NCBI RefSeq assembly: GCF_040183065.1
Contig: NW_027185500.1
Span: 496,001-560,000 of the forward strand
Direction: 5' to 3'
DNA length: 64,000 nt
Source of the DNA: Periplaneta americana
Lineage: Eukaryota; Arthropoda; Insecta; Blattodea; Blattidae
Shown here: piece after piece, positions 24,162-35,097 of the stretch
How positions within the stretch are numbered: position 1 is the first letter of the stretch
Layout: the number at the start of each line of letters is the position of its first letter
The notes under the pieces: model-generated
The model's database searches: none
Seen by the model: only the letters and a program-made list of their open reading frames with translations
What the model was told of the DNA's origin: nothing
Made by a program: the position numbers and the translations under genes

Positions 24162-27100
24162 GAGGTTGCTATCAATGGGCCGGCTCGATTTCTCCATAGG
24201 TATTGACAATAGGTACACTCTGGTGGCTGTTTAGTATACTTGGGGTTTGCCAAAGTGTCGCCATATTAGTTGTGAGTTGCTTGACGCAGACACAAAGCAA
24301 AAGTGAAATAAGGTAAGATTTTCACGTTTTTCTTTTAATTTACTAGTGTAATGAAGGAAGCATTTCTGTCAAATATTAATCCTGTATAAATTTCTGCAGA
24401 CACTGTCTGAAAGTACGATGAATTCTCGTTATTTAGTCATATTTCCATTAAAAATTTAGTTACCTTGGACGGATACAGAGTCATGTTAAACGATGCACTG
24501 CTAGTTGCCTTCAATGAGTCGGTCTGCATTGCTATGAATGGGCTAGTGGCCCAATGATGGAAACCATAACTACTGTTTCGAATTAGTTAACAAAGAGCCG
24601 TGCTAGCTGATTTAATACGTGTATAATGTAAACTAATGATTAGTTATACATGCATATATTATAAATATGTATGTTTTCTTTCCTAGATACCGTCAAAAAT
24701 GAAATATGATTGGTGGCAGGAAGATGGTATGAGTCGTGCTTTAGCTGCAGTACGAAATGGTGACATGGGTGTCAATGAGGCTGCCAGAACATATAGTGAG
24801 CCTAGGGTAGCATTACAAAGACATTTAGTGGGCAAGAATTGTTTTGCTATTGAACATAAAAAAAAAGTATAGGTATCAAGCTGATCTTCCCACAGAAGTG
24901 GAAAATGAATTTATTGCTAATGTTCTCAAACTTGAGGAAATTAGGCCTATTGTGGTTTTACGCCAAGGGAATTGCGCTTGCTATCTTTTGATATAACCAA
25001 AAGGAACGAAATCCCTCGTATATTCAGTAAAGAAAAGAGAATCGTCGGAAAGAAATTGTATTATACATCCCGAACTTAACTTGCGTCAACCAGAGTCGAC
25101 CTCTTTTGCTCGAGCTAAGGGGTTTAATAAAGAAAACATAAGTCATTTTTTTGATACCTTGCAGAAAATTGTTGACGAAAACCAGCTCAATTCAATGGGA
25201 GTATTCAAGGTTGATGAGACTGGTTTATAAACTGTGTAAAACAAACCTAGAAAGATGCTTGCCTTCAAGTTAAAAGAGCAGTAGGTTTGACAGCCAGTGG
25301 CAACAGAGGTTTCTCTACTAATCCAGTTTGCTGCACAAGTGTTGCGTGTCAGTATGTTCCACCACTGATCATCTACAAACGTGCGCGTTCTGCAAAAGGA
25401 TTAGAAGATGGAGCTTCATTGGGAACAATTTTTGCTTATTATCCTGAAAGTGGATACATTAACAAATATGTATTTGTGAGGTGCTTAAGGCATTTCATCG
25501 GCACTGTCCGTTCTTCAAAGGAAGGAGAAGTCTTGCTTCTTCTTGATGGACATTCAACTCACACCAGAAATCTCATCAAGCTGGCACACACTACTCTTAG
25601 GCTGCAGCCATTGGACGTGTCGTTTGTTAAGCATTTGAGTAAGCAAACCTGAAGTTCTTACCCAATTTCATATACCACGACTGTTTGGTAAAACATGTGG
25701 ACTGGTGGCAACAATAGGGACTGCAGTAAATGGATTTGCAAAAACTGGAGTTTGGCCAGTCAACAGGGCCATGTTCCAAGATTGCCATTTTGTGGCAACG
25801 ATGCAGTTTGAAACAGATGATGTTCCCATTAATGAAGCTTCTACAATTGGACTTTTCAATGAGTAAATTCCAGAACCAAATTGGCCTAATACCGTGAATC
25901 TAGAAAAAGGAGCAATAGCATCTGGAAGTCAAGATAGTTTAGAATGTCTTCCAGCTGATGCAACAACGTTGGCACCAAAATTGCAAGTTTCCTTGGGTGA
26001 AATCTTCTCCTATACCAAACAAAATTTCTTTCGGAAGAAGTGCAAATAAAGCTCAGAGAATGATAGTGATCATGAGCAGTCCGTACAAGCAGAGGCTGGA
26101 AGAGGTAAAAAGCGAACAACTAAAAGGAGACGTCTTGAAAATTCTGCACCAGAGAAGTCAGCTCAAACCAAACTCTCGTTTTCTTCAAATAGTTCAACGA
26201 GGTGTAATTATAAGAAGAAGTCATGGTATTGTGGCCTCTGTTGCAATGGCATAAAAGGAGATATGATTCACTGTCTGTCATGCAACGAGTGGGTTCATGA
26301 GAATTGTGCTGCTGTTCCAAAGAAGCCAAAGTGTTCTATTGCGAAAACTGTGACTAAAGTTTGACAACGTTTTATAAAAGTTTCGTTTTTTTCTCATGTT
26401 AGCTGCTATAAAGAAAACTGAATTCATGGTTTCCATTGCACGTTCTTTTTTAAGTTTTTCAGTTTTTTATTTGGTCAGCCAAAGAGAGAAGAAGGATAGA
26501 GTTTAATTGGCTTAACAATAAGTAATGGTATTTATAGTCTAATACTTCAATTGTCTTGATATGTTTTGTTTTTAGGTATATAAATTGCTGTTTTGTTTGA
26601 TTAGCCCTTAAACTTTCAACTTTCGTTATTTTTTAAATGTTTTAGTTCTGTTTAATCACGCTATAGAACAAATAGGGCCTAAAGTCTTTTCTTTTTATTT
26701 CTTTAAGATCGTAAATAATTTGAGATATAAATGCTGCAGGTCGAAGCCTGATTACCAACTGACAATGATGTATTTCATTTTCTTGTGTTAATGAAATGTC
26801 TGAAGATTTTTGTAAGTGCCCTAGTGGTCTTGCTTGTGTTCGAATACACATTCTGTGGTTCCACATGCCAACACACTACTCATATTAATGCCGAAGATAT
26901 TGTGTATAGGCATTTATTTAGATGCGGGTTGTTATTTAACAATATTATTCTGCAGCCCATTCATGGAAACTACCTGGCCCAATGAAGGAAACAAGCTTCT
27001 TTCATTGGGCTGATGATGCTTACTTTTATTTTCCAAATATTTCATTAACATCGGATATTTATAACCTCTGTTTGTAGCATAGTGAAATACAGAAGATAAT

Positions 27101-27190
27101 GTTTAAGTTTGCTTGAAAAAGGAAATAAATATTACTTTATCCGAGGATATTATATCAGATTTATTTTAAGTGGCCCATTGATAGCAACCT
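24162..27190 (+). mobile_element. pogo-type Tc1/mariner transposon with TA duplication
   Basis: An inverted repeat of 18 identical bases, GGTTGCTATCAATGGGCC, lies at 24164-24181 and, inverted, at 27172-27189. One or two bases outside it is TA on both sides (24160-24161 and 27191-27192), the pogo/mariner target. A subterminal motif GGCCCAATGAWGGAAAC occurs near both ends (24548 and 26976). The interior encodes a DDE_1-type transposase on the plus strand. Confidence 0.88.
24699..26357 (+). pseudogene. pogo transposase with C-terminal PHD finger, inactivated
   Basis: The start MKYDWWQEDGMSRALAAVRN follows a good acceptor (TTTCTTTCCTAG), so a 5' intron is possible. GDMGVNEAARTYS is the psq helix-turn-helix. 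The catalytic triad is visible as FKVDETGL (about 25209-25230), LLLLDGHSTHTRN (about 25540) and LQPLDVSFVKH (about 25605). After frameshifts the protein resumes with GLVATIGTAVNGFAKTGVWP, a lysine/arginine-rich stretch, and a PHD zinc finger: WYCGLC, MIHCLSCNEWVHENCA and, one frameshift later, FYCENCD at the very end. Multiple frameshifts and stops (for example after VDETGL) make it a pseudogene. The PHD finger at the end of a pogo protein is the notable feature. Confidence 0.85.
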
Positions 27191-27192
27191 TA

Positions 27193-28973
27193 CCCTATGT
27201 CTGAGAAAAGTAAAATTGGTTATGGAAAGACTCAATCCTGCCACTTTTTGCAACAACATATTGTATTTTCCCTGGACCAAATATACAATATGGCGTTGCT
27301 AGAAGTGGCAGTGATATGCTGAACATGTTAAATTACCTTGGTGTAACAGTGTGTGGTATAAGTGTGTATGCAGATGCATCTTGGGATAGTATAGTATTTC
27401 CTTATGTGGAGCACAACAAACAAGCACCACATTATCTTATTCCTGGCTGGTGCATCTTGGCATAATCCAAACAATACGTTGGTGTGAGCAGATATTGAAA
27501 GTTAGTTAGTTGGTGTTGTTCTGTGGATTTCTCACACTTTATCTGCCGTTATTGTGTTGGAGATACGAACGTTGGGAGAAAGTAAAAAAGATTTTGTGGA
27601 TGCATAGAACAGCACTTGACCCATGCTGCCTCATTTCCAGGAAACATTTATTTATTTATTTATTTACTCTGGTGGAATTAAGGCCATCAGGCCTTCTCTT
27701 CCACATCACCAGAAATACAATACAACTACAAGAAAATTATACATCAATGCAATTAATCTACAGTAATGTTTCTGAGTAAAGAACACACAAACACATGTAT
27801 TTCCTGCTTCTATTGTTTTTATTTAATTTGTGTATATAGTATAATGCTGTATATTTGTGCATATAATAGCATAGTAGGTAGGACAGTGTATGTGATATGA
27901 TGTGAGGCAATCCTCTGCTGCAGAGCGCACAGATGAAGTGTCAGAAGTCTACTCCCCTTCTTTGCGACACGAGACAGCATTTTAAATTATGCACACATAC
28001 AAGAGAATGTTGAATTGCACTTTTCCTTTATTTGTAGCTGTTTATTATTACGTCATTTAATATTTTTAAATTTGCGATTATTAGCAGAGAGAACCAGTTG
28101 TTAAAAAATTAGAATGACATCACAGGATATATCAATGGATTTGCACATACGATTACTGGAATTGCGATGTGTTAACCTTACGACCAGAGATTTCAACATT
28201 GACTATGAAGCCGAACAAGCATGTACATAAGCGAAAATTTTAATATTATAATTTCAAGTTATCATAATACATACTTATTGTTAGGAATTTTATACAATAC
28301 AGGTCATTATGCAATGCAGAAAGAAAGAAGGGCTGACTATTATTTGGAAATAGGCCTATGTAGATACGACCTCAAGTGAAGTATTCATATCATGAAATAA
28401 TGTTATTTAATTATTCTCTCTATTTACAATCCCCTAGTTACTTTCTTCTCACTATGTATGGGAGGTAACTCGGGCATGAAGTTCTACCTTGTTGACCCCA
28501 AAACGCCTTCATTGCATGTAAAGACGACACCTTCACACTTACAACTCTGCTCAAAAACATGACGGCTTTCCCTCACATTCTTCACTATGAGCAAGAAATA
28601 AACACTTAGCTCAGTTGCCAATTCTTGAAGTCATTGTCATATTTATTTCTACCATGCGCCTAAGAGCTGAGGAGAAAATGGGAGTTTATGAGGGTTTACC
28701 AATTCTAGGAAAAAAGGCCGTCATGTTTTGGAGCAAGGCATGCCCTCACCATTATTACAATCTAAAAAGCGCCCACATTCCAGTACAGTGTCCTGAAATT
28801 TTCGCATGGTTTACATTGTGTGAATACTGGGTGAAGAACTTTTAATTGCACAACTGAACAACACTGCACAACACAGCATGTCTTAGTAGTCTACTGTTGT
28901 GTAACGTTTATTGTTCTAATTGCAACTAACAAACAATAAAATTACAAAAATTGGATAAGCAATAAAAAAATCG
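27193..28973. other. No supported gene; short repeat fragment
   Basis: At about 27645-27740 a (TTTA)n run is followed by TCTGGTGGAATTAAGGCCAT then CAGGCCTTCTC, which looks like the end of a dispersed repeat, but its class is unclear. The rest shows nothing that I can support. Confidence 0.4.
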
Positions 28974-29150
28974 AGCGAGTCGGGTCAAATGGTAGTCTTT
29001 GAGCCTCGTATTTGGAAGGTCCTGGGTTCAAACCCCTTGGTCAGCCAATCTGATTGAGATTTTTTATGGTTTCACTCAATCACAAAGGCACATGCTGGAT
29101 TGGAAATTTACATACCAAGATTCATGATCTCCTTAATCATCAATATAATA
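28974..29150 (+). repeat. tRNA-derived SINE
   Basis: GAGTCGGGTCAAATGGTAGT resembles an A box and GGTCCTGGGTTCAAACCCC contains a B box (GGTTCAAACCC). The tRNA-like head is followed by a non-tRNA body (GATTGAGATTTTTTATGG) fading by about 29150. The stems are imperfect, so I reject a working tRNA gene. Confidence 0.65.
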
Positions 29151-29479
29151 AACATTAAAACAAAATCTAAATCAGTTACATGAACATAAGCCATCTATAA
29201 CACACAATAAAAACAGAGTCAGAACAAAAGTCCACGACCTATTGATATACCCTACACACGTGATATGACCACAGATGTTAAAGTGTGTATAAATAAACTT
29301 CATAAAAAAAGTTACCAACTGAGAATAAGTAAAACAGAGAAAATGTGATTATGGGATTTTTAGGTTAGGTAGGACAAATTTAATTTCAGGTAAAATTAAT
29401 AATAGGACCTCAGAATGGCTCGAAATTAACATAGAAGTAAAACAGCAGTCTCTCCCTCCTTCTGTTTATAATGCACATG

Positions 29480-30245
29480 AATTACATTCTTCAGGAATTG
29501 AGACAAATGCGACATGGTCAGTTTCAGGTAAACAGAAATTTGAAAACAGTTTCATTGATATTTGCAGATAACCTACTTTTAATATCATCTGCAGAAAACT
29601 ATTTACAATACTCAGTATATAATTTAAACATCATTGCAAAAAAAATATAACGTGGAAATAAATACAGGAAGGCCTTCTGGTGAAAATAACCTGTCCCTAG
29701 TAAAATATGTGTAGATGGCAAAATTTTAGAATGAGTCAATGATTTTACATATCTTGGCTACAAATTAATATTTGATCATTATTTGGATATAATAAGCAAA
29801 ATTGTAAAGTACTCCAAAACTATGAAATAATAAACAGGATAATGAAACCTTCCCTGGTACAGAAAAGCACTAGAATACGCCTTTAACAAACGTTGTATTC
29901 TGTTATGGTAGTGAGGCATGGACTTTAAGGTGGATGGAAGAATGCATGAGATTTATGCAAAGAACAGCATGATATACAAAATGAGATCATAAACGCAAAG
30001 ACGAAGTAATGGAAGAACTCGGTCTGGAATCAGTATTCTATTTCATACAGAAATATTAGAACTGGATGAGCCATTTGCAATGTGTGAGATCCCACAGAAT
30101 TCCAAAAGCTATGCTTCACTATCAACCCCATGGGAAAAGATCTGTGGGACATCCGATAAAGAGTTGAGGAGAAAATTCCTGGTTATTATGAGATTGTAAT
30201 AGTTGACATGGCCTAACACTTGTATAGATGATGATGATGATGAAG
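29480..30245 (+). pseudogene. Decayed non-LTR reverse transcriptase, 3' part
   Basis: Scattered frames give LFADNLLLISSAENYL (palm motif FADN, catalytic Asp lost), then KKYNVEINTGR, FTYLGYKL, and a C-terminal block EELGLESVFYFIQKY, GWMSHLQCVRSHRIPKAML and HYQPHGKRSVGHPIKS. It ends in a (GAT)n run at 30231-30244, a microsatellite tail like those of RTE-type elements. Stops and frameshifts occur every few dozen codons. The family is close to, but distinct from, the element at 2209-3630. Confidence 0.7.
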
Positions 30246-30936
30246 TCAGGTAGGTAGAGGTGTTTGTTGTGCAGCAGCATGGTGTGCTGGTTTTGGTTTT
30301 TCCACACCCATACTGCATATGCAAGGAATTTCCCACCATCGATTACAGTTAAGGGAAAATTATTACGTGCTGAAAATAAATTCTAAATATTATTGTTTTT
30401 ACAAAATATACTAATTTGGGGCTTTATGCCACAAAATACTGGAATATGCTACAGTGCATGCTCAATAGTCCATTATAGGGGAATGTCTTGTGGTATCGGA
30501 CAGCAGCTGGTATCGGACAAACTCAGTTGCCAAACAGGTGCTGCCATAAGCGGGAATAGGAAGTAACTAACAGATCCGGCTGCATGCTGTTCGCCACATT
30601 TAGTCCAGCTGTAGTGTTGTTTGTGTGTGGTTAATTCTTTTGTTGTTGGTGTTGTGTGTAGCCCTGCAAGGAGTTAAATTTGCCAGCAAGTTTCTGGAGT
30701 AAAAGTAAGTCGAGTTAGATTTTAAGCACACTGATTAAAACAACATATTTTACTCTATAAACTGCAGTGTTAAAATCCCTTGAACTTCAAAGCTGCTCCT
30801 TCAGACATTTATTTGTTACTGCGCGTCATTCAGGTGGTATCGGACAATAAAGTGGCGGGCAGTATCGGACAGTGAAGGTCGTGATCCATGCATTGATAAT
30901 AATGGCTCTGCATTTTATTTCAGGAAAAAAAAAAAG

Positions 30937-32032
30937 GGAAAAATAACAGGAAAATGGGAGGAAGAAAACATGGTATTGGCTGTACATAAAATACGTAACA
31001 AAGAAATGACAATAAGAGAAGCAAGTGTTCGTTTTAATGTACCCAGAAGTACTTTAGGAGATCGAATTAAAGCTCTTGAAGATGGTAAGGTAATCCCTTT
31101 GAAATCATGTATGGCCAATAGTGGGACTTTTCGGAGAACTTTTACTGACGAGCAAGATGCCGACTTGTACAATCATATAAAGACAGCCACTCATGCCACT
31201 AAATAAAAATGAGTTTTTAAAACTCGCTTACCAGTTTGCAGAGAAACTAAAAGTTGTTCATCGTTTCAATACTACAAAAATGATGACCGGGAAGGAATTT
31301 TATTACGAATTCATGAAGAAACATAAAGATCTGAGCTTAAGGATGGCAGAATCAACCAGTTTACAGAGGGCAGCAGGTTTCAATAGAGAGCAAACAGACA
31401 GAATTTTTGATCAGCTAAGTGATCTGATGGGGAAATATTCGTACAGACCATCAAGAATATTCAAAGCAGATGAGACTGGTGTGTCTTGTGTCCACAACAA
31501 TCACCTCAAAGGAAAAAAACAAGTGGGAAAACTAACATCTGGAGAGAGGGGTAAGAATGTTACTGTCCTTTCAATAAATGCTTCTGGTGATCAGTACAGT
31601 CCACCAATGTTTATCTTTCCACGCGTGAGAGTTGATAATGACTTAACAAAAGATGCACCAGTGGGAAGTGTTTTTGATGGCCAGCCAAGTGGGTGGATTA
31701 CGAAAGAAGGCTTCCTCAAATGGATGAAAAGTTTTGTAGACAAAGTGAATCCATGCGAAAAAAAGCCCTGTTCTTTTGATTGTGGATGGGCATGCCAGCC
31801 ATAAGGGTCTGGATGTGGTTTTGTACGCAAAACAGCATCATGCTCACATGCTTAGCCTACCACCCCATACTACCCACAAATTGCAACCGCTTGATAGAGT
31901 TGTGATGAAACCTTTCAAGAATGCTTATACTGAAGCATGCTCTTTATGGATGAGAAAATATCCTAATCTGAAAATTGGTCTCAAGGACATAGCTGGATTG
32001 GTAAACCCTGCACTGCATTTCGATCTTTGGCA
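30937..32032 (+). pseudogene. Second pogo-type transposase, truncated by a hAT insertion
   Basis: GKWEEENMVLAVHKIRNKEM and VRFNVPRSTLGDRIKAL form the psq helix-turn-helix. After a frameshift near 31180 the frame continues GKEFYYEFMKKHKDLSLRMA, then FKADETGVSCVHN (first Asp), KNVTVLSINASGDQYSPPMF, a frameshift near 31775, and IVDGHASHKGLDVV (second Asp) and LQPLDRVVMKPF (third Asp). It stops making sense at GLVNPALHF, close to where a hAT transposon starts at 32041. Upstream (30490-30870) the motif TATCGGACA occurs four times, possibly transposase-binding sites near the left end. The right end was not found. Confidence 0.8.
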
Positions 32033-32040
32033 CCTCATCT

Positions 32041-34820
32041 CAGTGGCGTATACTGGTTAAAGGGTTTGGACTACCACTGCCCCCATTATTACACAAAATA
32101 TATTTTAAAATCCCTATAATAAAATTCCTTACATATTTATGTGAATTCCAGACGTCTTGATTGGGACGAAAATACGTTCATGACTTCGTCATTGAAATTA
32201 CAGTTGGGCCACTTGCAAAGTTTCTGTAGAAATGACTTTTCAATGGATATTAGTGCCAAGCCGGATAAACGTTCTTGTGTATGAGTTGATCTACAGTAGG
32301 ATTTTATTCTCTTCAACGCAGAAAATGTTCTTTCTACCGATGCTGACGTAGCTGGTATTGTCACAATTAATGTTGCCAATTTAAGGACTTCAGGAATAAC
32401 TTGGTTCAGCTGGTTTTCATATATGGCAGATAATATTTCGTGGATAGGTTAGGTTTGTTCGAAAAATCAAAGACTTCTGCTGAATATATTACACTTAATT
32501 AATTTTTCAAACATACTTGATCAAAGTGACTGTTATAGGACTGAAATAATTTGTTTAGTGCCTCATTCGGGAAGTTTTCTCTATAAGCAAAAAATTTTTG
32601 AGAATCTAGAAGATGTGTGAACTGAAGCTTTCCATAATCAGAAAATCTGTCAGTAATTTCCATTTGCATACGATCTAGTATGCTGTAGTACAGCTGCCTG
32701 TATTTCAATTCATCATCTCCTTTTCTTCGCTTTAATGGTGGTTCCATTGTATTGGCTGAAGAATTTTCATTTTCCATATTACTCCATGTGGACGGAAACC
32801 CATTACATCTGAACTCGGATATAGTATTTTTTTAACTTTGATACCTCTTGCAAGTAGTATGCTATGTCTAGACTTTTTGTCTGAAGAATATTGTAGAGCA
32901 CATCTGTATGTGCGAACACTGTAGCATAGACTTCAAGAAGAAATATATTCTGAAACTGTGTGAAAAAATTAAAATATCCTTGAGCCTGCACAATTACATC
33001 ATCATCATAGTTTTCTTCAGAGTCATTACAAATTATATTTTGAAAGAAAGCAGTCCGTTTTTCTCTGTATTCCTTTACTGTATTTACAAGCCGAGATGTA
33101 AAATTCAATCTAGTTGGTGCTACTTTTGGGAGTTTCTTGTTCATAAATTCCTTGAGTTTTCTGATCTTTTAGGAGATGATGAGAAAAATGCAGCTAAACC
33201 CGACGGTGTTTTGAAAAAAATGCGGCATTCTGGAATGGATGAAGTAGTTTTTTGCAAAACTAAATTGAGAACATGGCTGTAACAATGGACAAATAGTGCT
33301 TGAGGATACTTTTCTTGAACTTTTGTTTTTAAGCCATTAATATTTCCCGCCATAACTGAAGCACCATCGTATGTCTGTGCAATTAAGTTATTGCCGACAT
33401 TGTATTCTGCTGTAACACCTTCCACATGCTGAAACAAAGCAGCAGCAGTTTTGTCCGATCTGACATTTGTGAATCCTATAATCCGTTCTTGAACATTGGC
33501 AGTACTGTCGACGTATCTTAAAACAGTGGGCAATTGACTCTGATTAGAGCAGTAACTTGTTTCATCAACAACAATGGCCACAAAAGGTTTTATGTTCTTT
33601 ATCATAACCCCACTTATAGCAAATATTAAGTCATTCTGAATTGCGGGAGAAGTACTGCGAAATACTGTTGAACTCTTAAGATGATTGGCCAGTAAATGGT
33701 CAAATTCACTTAAGGAACTTAAATATTCAATATAATTTCCTATATTGTCTGATTCCACACTCTCGTTATGACCCCGAAAAGCCAATTCTTGTTTTCCTAG
33801 AAAGCAGACTGCGTTAATAAGACGCAGTAAAATCTCCCGATTTTTTTTTTTCACAAGAGCATTGTGTTGGTTGATGTGTAGAGCTTTTTGCTTATCTAGC
33901 TGTAAATCAATTCTTGTCTTCCCAAAGTTTGCAAAGTTCATGCTACTACAAATATGAGCTTTTGATTTGTCGTATTCTAGGACTGCCGCTCGAAGGGAGT
34001 TCATATAAGAAAACCCCTCTTTTGACCACACATTAGTTTCGTGGCTAAATAACAAACATGGCCAGCAAAATAGTTTAGACAGTTTAGAAGTACCACACAA
34101 CCAATTCCACTTACCATATGATGTTGAAGTGAAATGGCGTGTGTACTCACGCTGTTTTTCTTTTACATCCATGGACAAATTTAACTCAGGAGTTGGTCCT
34201 TCCATTTTCACAATTTCAACTTTCTCGTTGTTATGTACGACGGTTAAAAGGCACTTTTAATAAACCTTCTATTACACAGTCATTTTCAACACAAACCTCT
34301 CCAGAAACTTGTTCTGCCATATTTTTCACAATATCACTTAATTGGGAAATTAAAATTAATAATTTACAATTAATATAACTCTTAGACACTCGAACAAATC
34401 ACAGATTTAAAATAATGCACTGCAAGAACACAATCACATTCATGAGCTAGCATGCTAAGCGTATTGTTGCTTCGAGCCTGCGAAGAAACCGATCACGAGA
34501 GCGGCAACTCGCCCGGCCTACACTGCACGATGGAAACAGAAGGGAGCGGGGGACAGGCAGTTGTGCGACAGGACAGCATGCGCGGAACGATCACAGGCTA
34601 CCTCACGTAGCAAGCGGTTTCTCCAGCGATGCCGCCTTGACAACTTGTTTCTTTTTGTGAGCAGAGAGCGCATATAAATCTAACAATTACTTTAATTTTA
34701 ATTACTATGGTAAAACTAATAATACAAAATTATTACATTATGTTATATTATAAACTTTTTCTTTTGTAATTTCCTTGGGCTACCGCCGGTAGCCCCGGTA
34801 GTCCGCAAAATACGCCCCTG
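32041..34820 (-). mobile_element. hAT transposon with TSD CCTCATCT
   Basis: The ends are CAGTGGCGTATACTGG (left) and CAGGGGCGTATTTTGC (right, reverse complement), typical hAT termini. They are flanked by an exact 8-bp duplication CCTCATCT at 32033-32040 and 34821-34828. It lies inside or directly against the pogo relic, so it is the younger insertion. Confidence 0.92.
32137..34320 (-). pseudogene. ZMYM1/TTF-type hAT transposase, inactivated
   Basis: A likely start is at 34318-34320 (MAEQVSGEVCVENDCVIEG). After one frameshift the long frame 33141-34211 shows a TTF-type zinc finger (WNWLCGTSKLSKLFCWPCLL, FANFG), GNYIEYLSSLSEFD, FVAIVVDETSYCSNQSQL (catalytic Asp), YDGASVMAGNINGLKTK and VHCYSHVLNLVLQ. 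Further frames give APTRLNFTSRLVNTVKEY, MEPPLKRRKGDDE and, at 32379-32137, the C-terminal dimerisation region TIPATSASVERTFSALKRIK. Frameshifts near 34245, 33150, 32800 and 32450 break it. The domain order is that of ZMYM1-like, DUF4371-containing hAT proteins. Confidence 0.88.
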
Positions 34821-35097
34821 CCTCATCTCATCATATTGTACTGGTGTGTTGTAAAATCTGCCTCCAGGAAAAGCGCCAATGCTTCTTCTTCATCATAGCA
34901 TCATGTAACAGAGCTGCTAGTTGATGCCAATGTCCAGCTTTTTCTAATTTTGAAAGCTCTAGTAGATGTTTTATTCATCTCCTCTTAAAGCCTAGCATGG
35001 TGTTCACTGCCAGACTCGCAATACTTCATTTTTGCAGCAAATGTTAAACTTTCCGCACTTTCTGCAGATTTTCTTACATTTTCAATTTTTCTACGCT

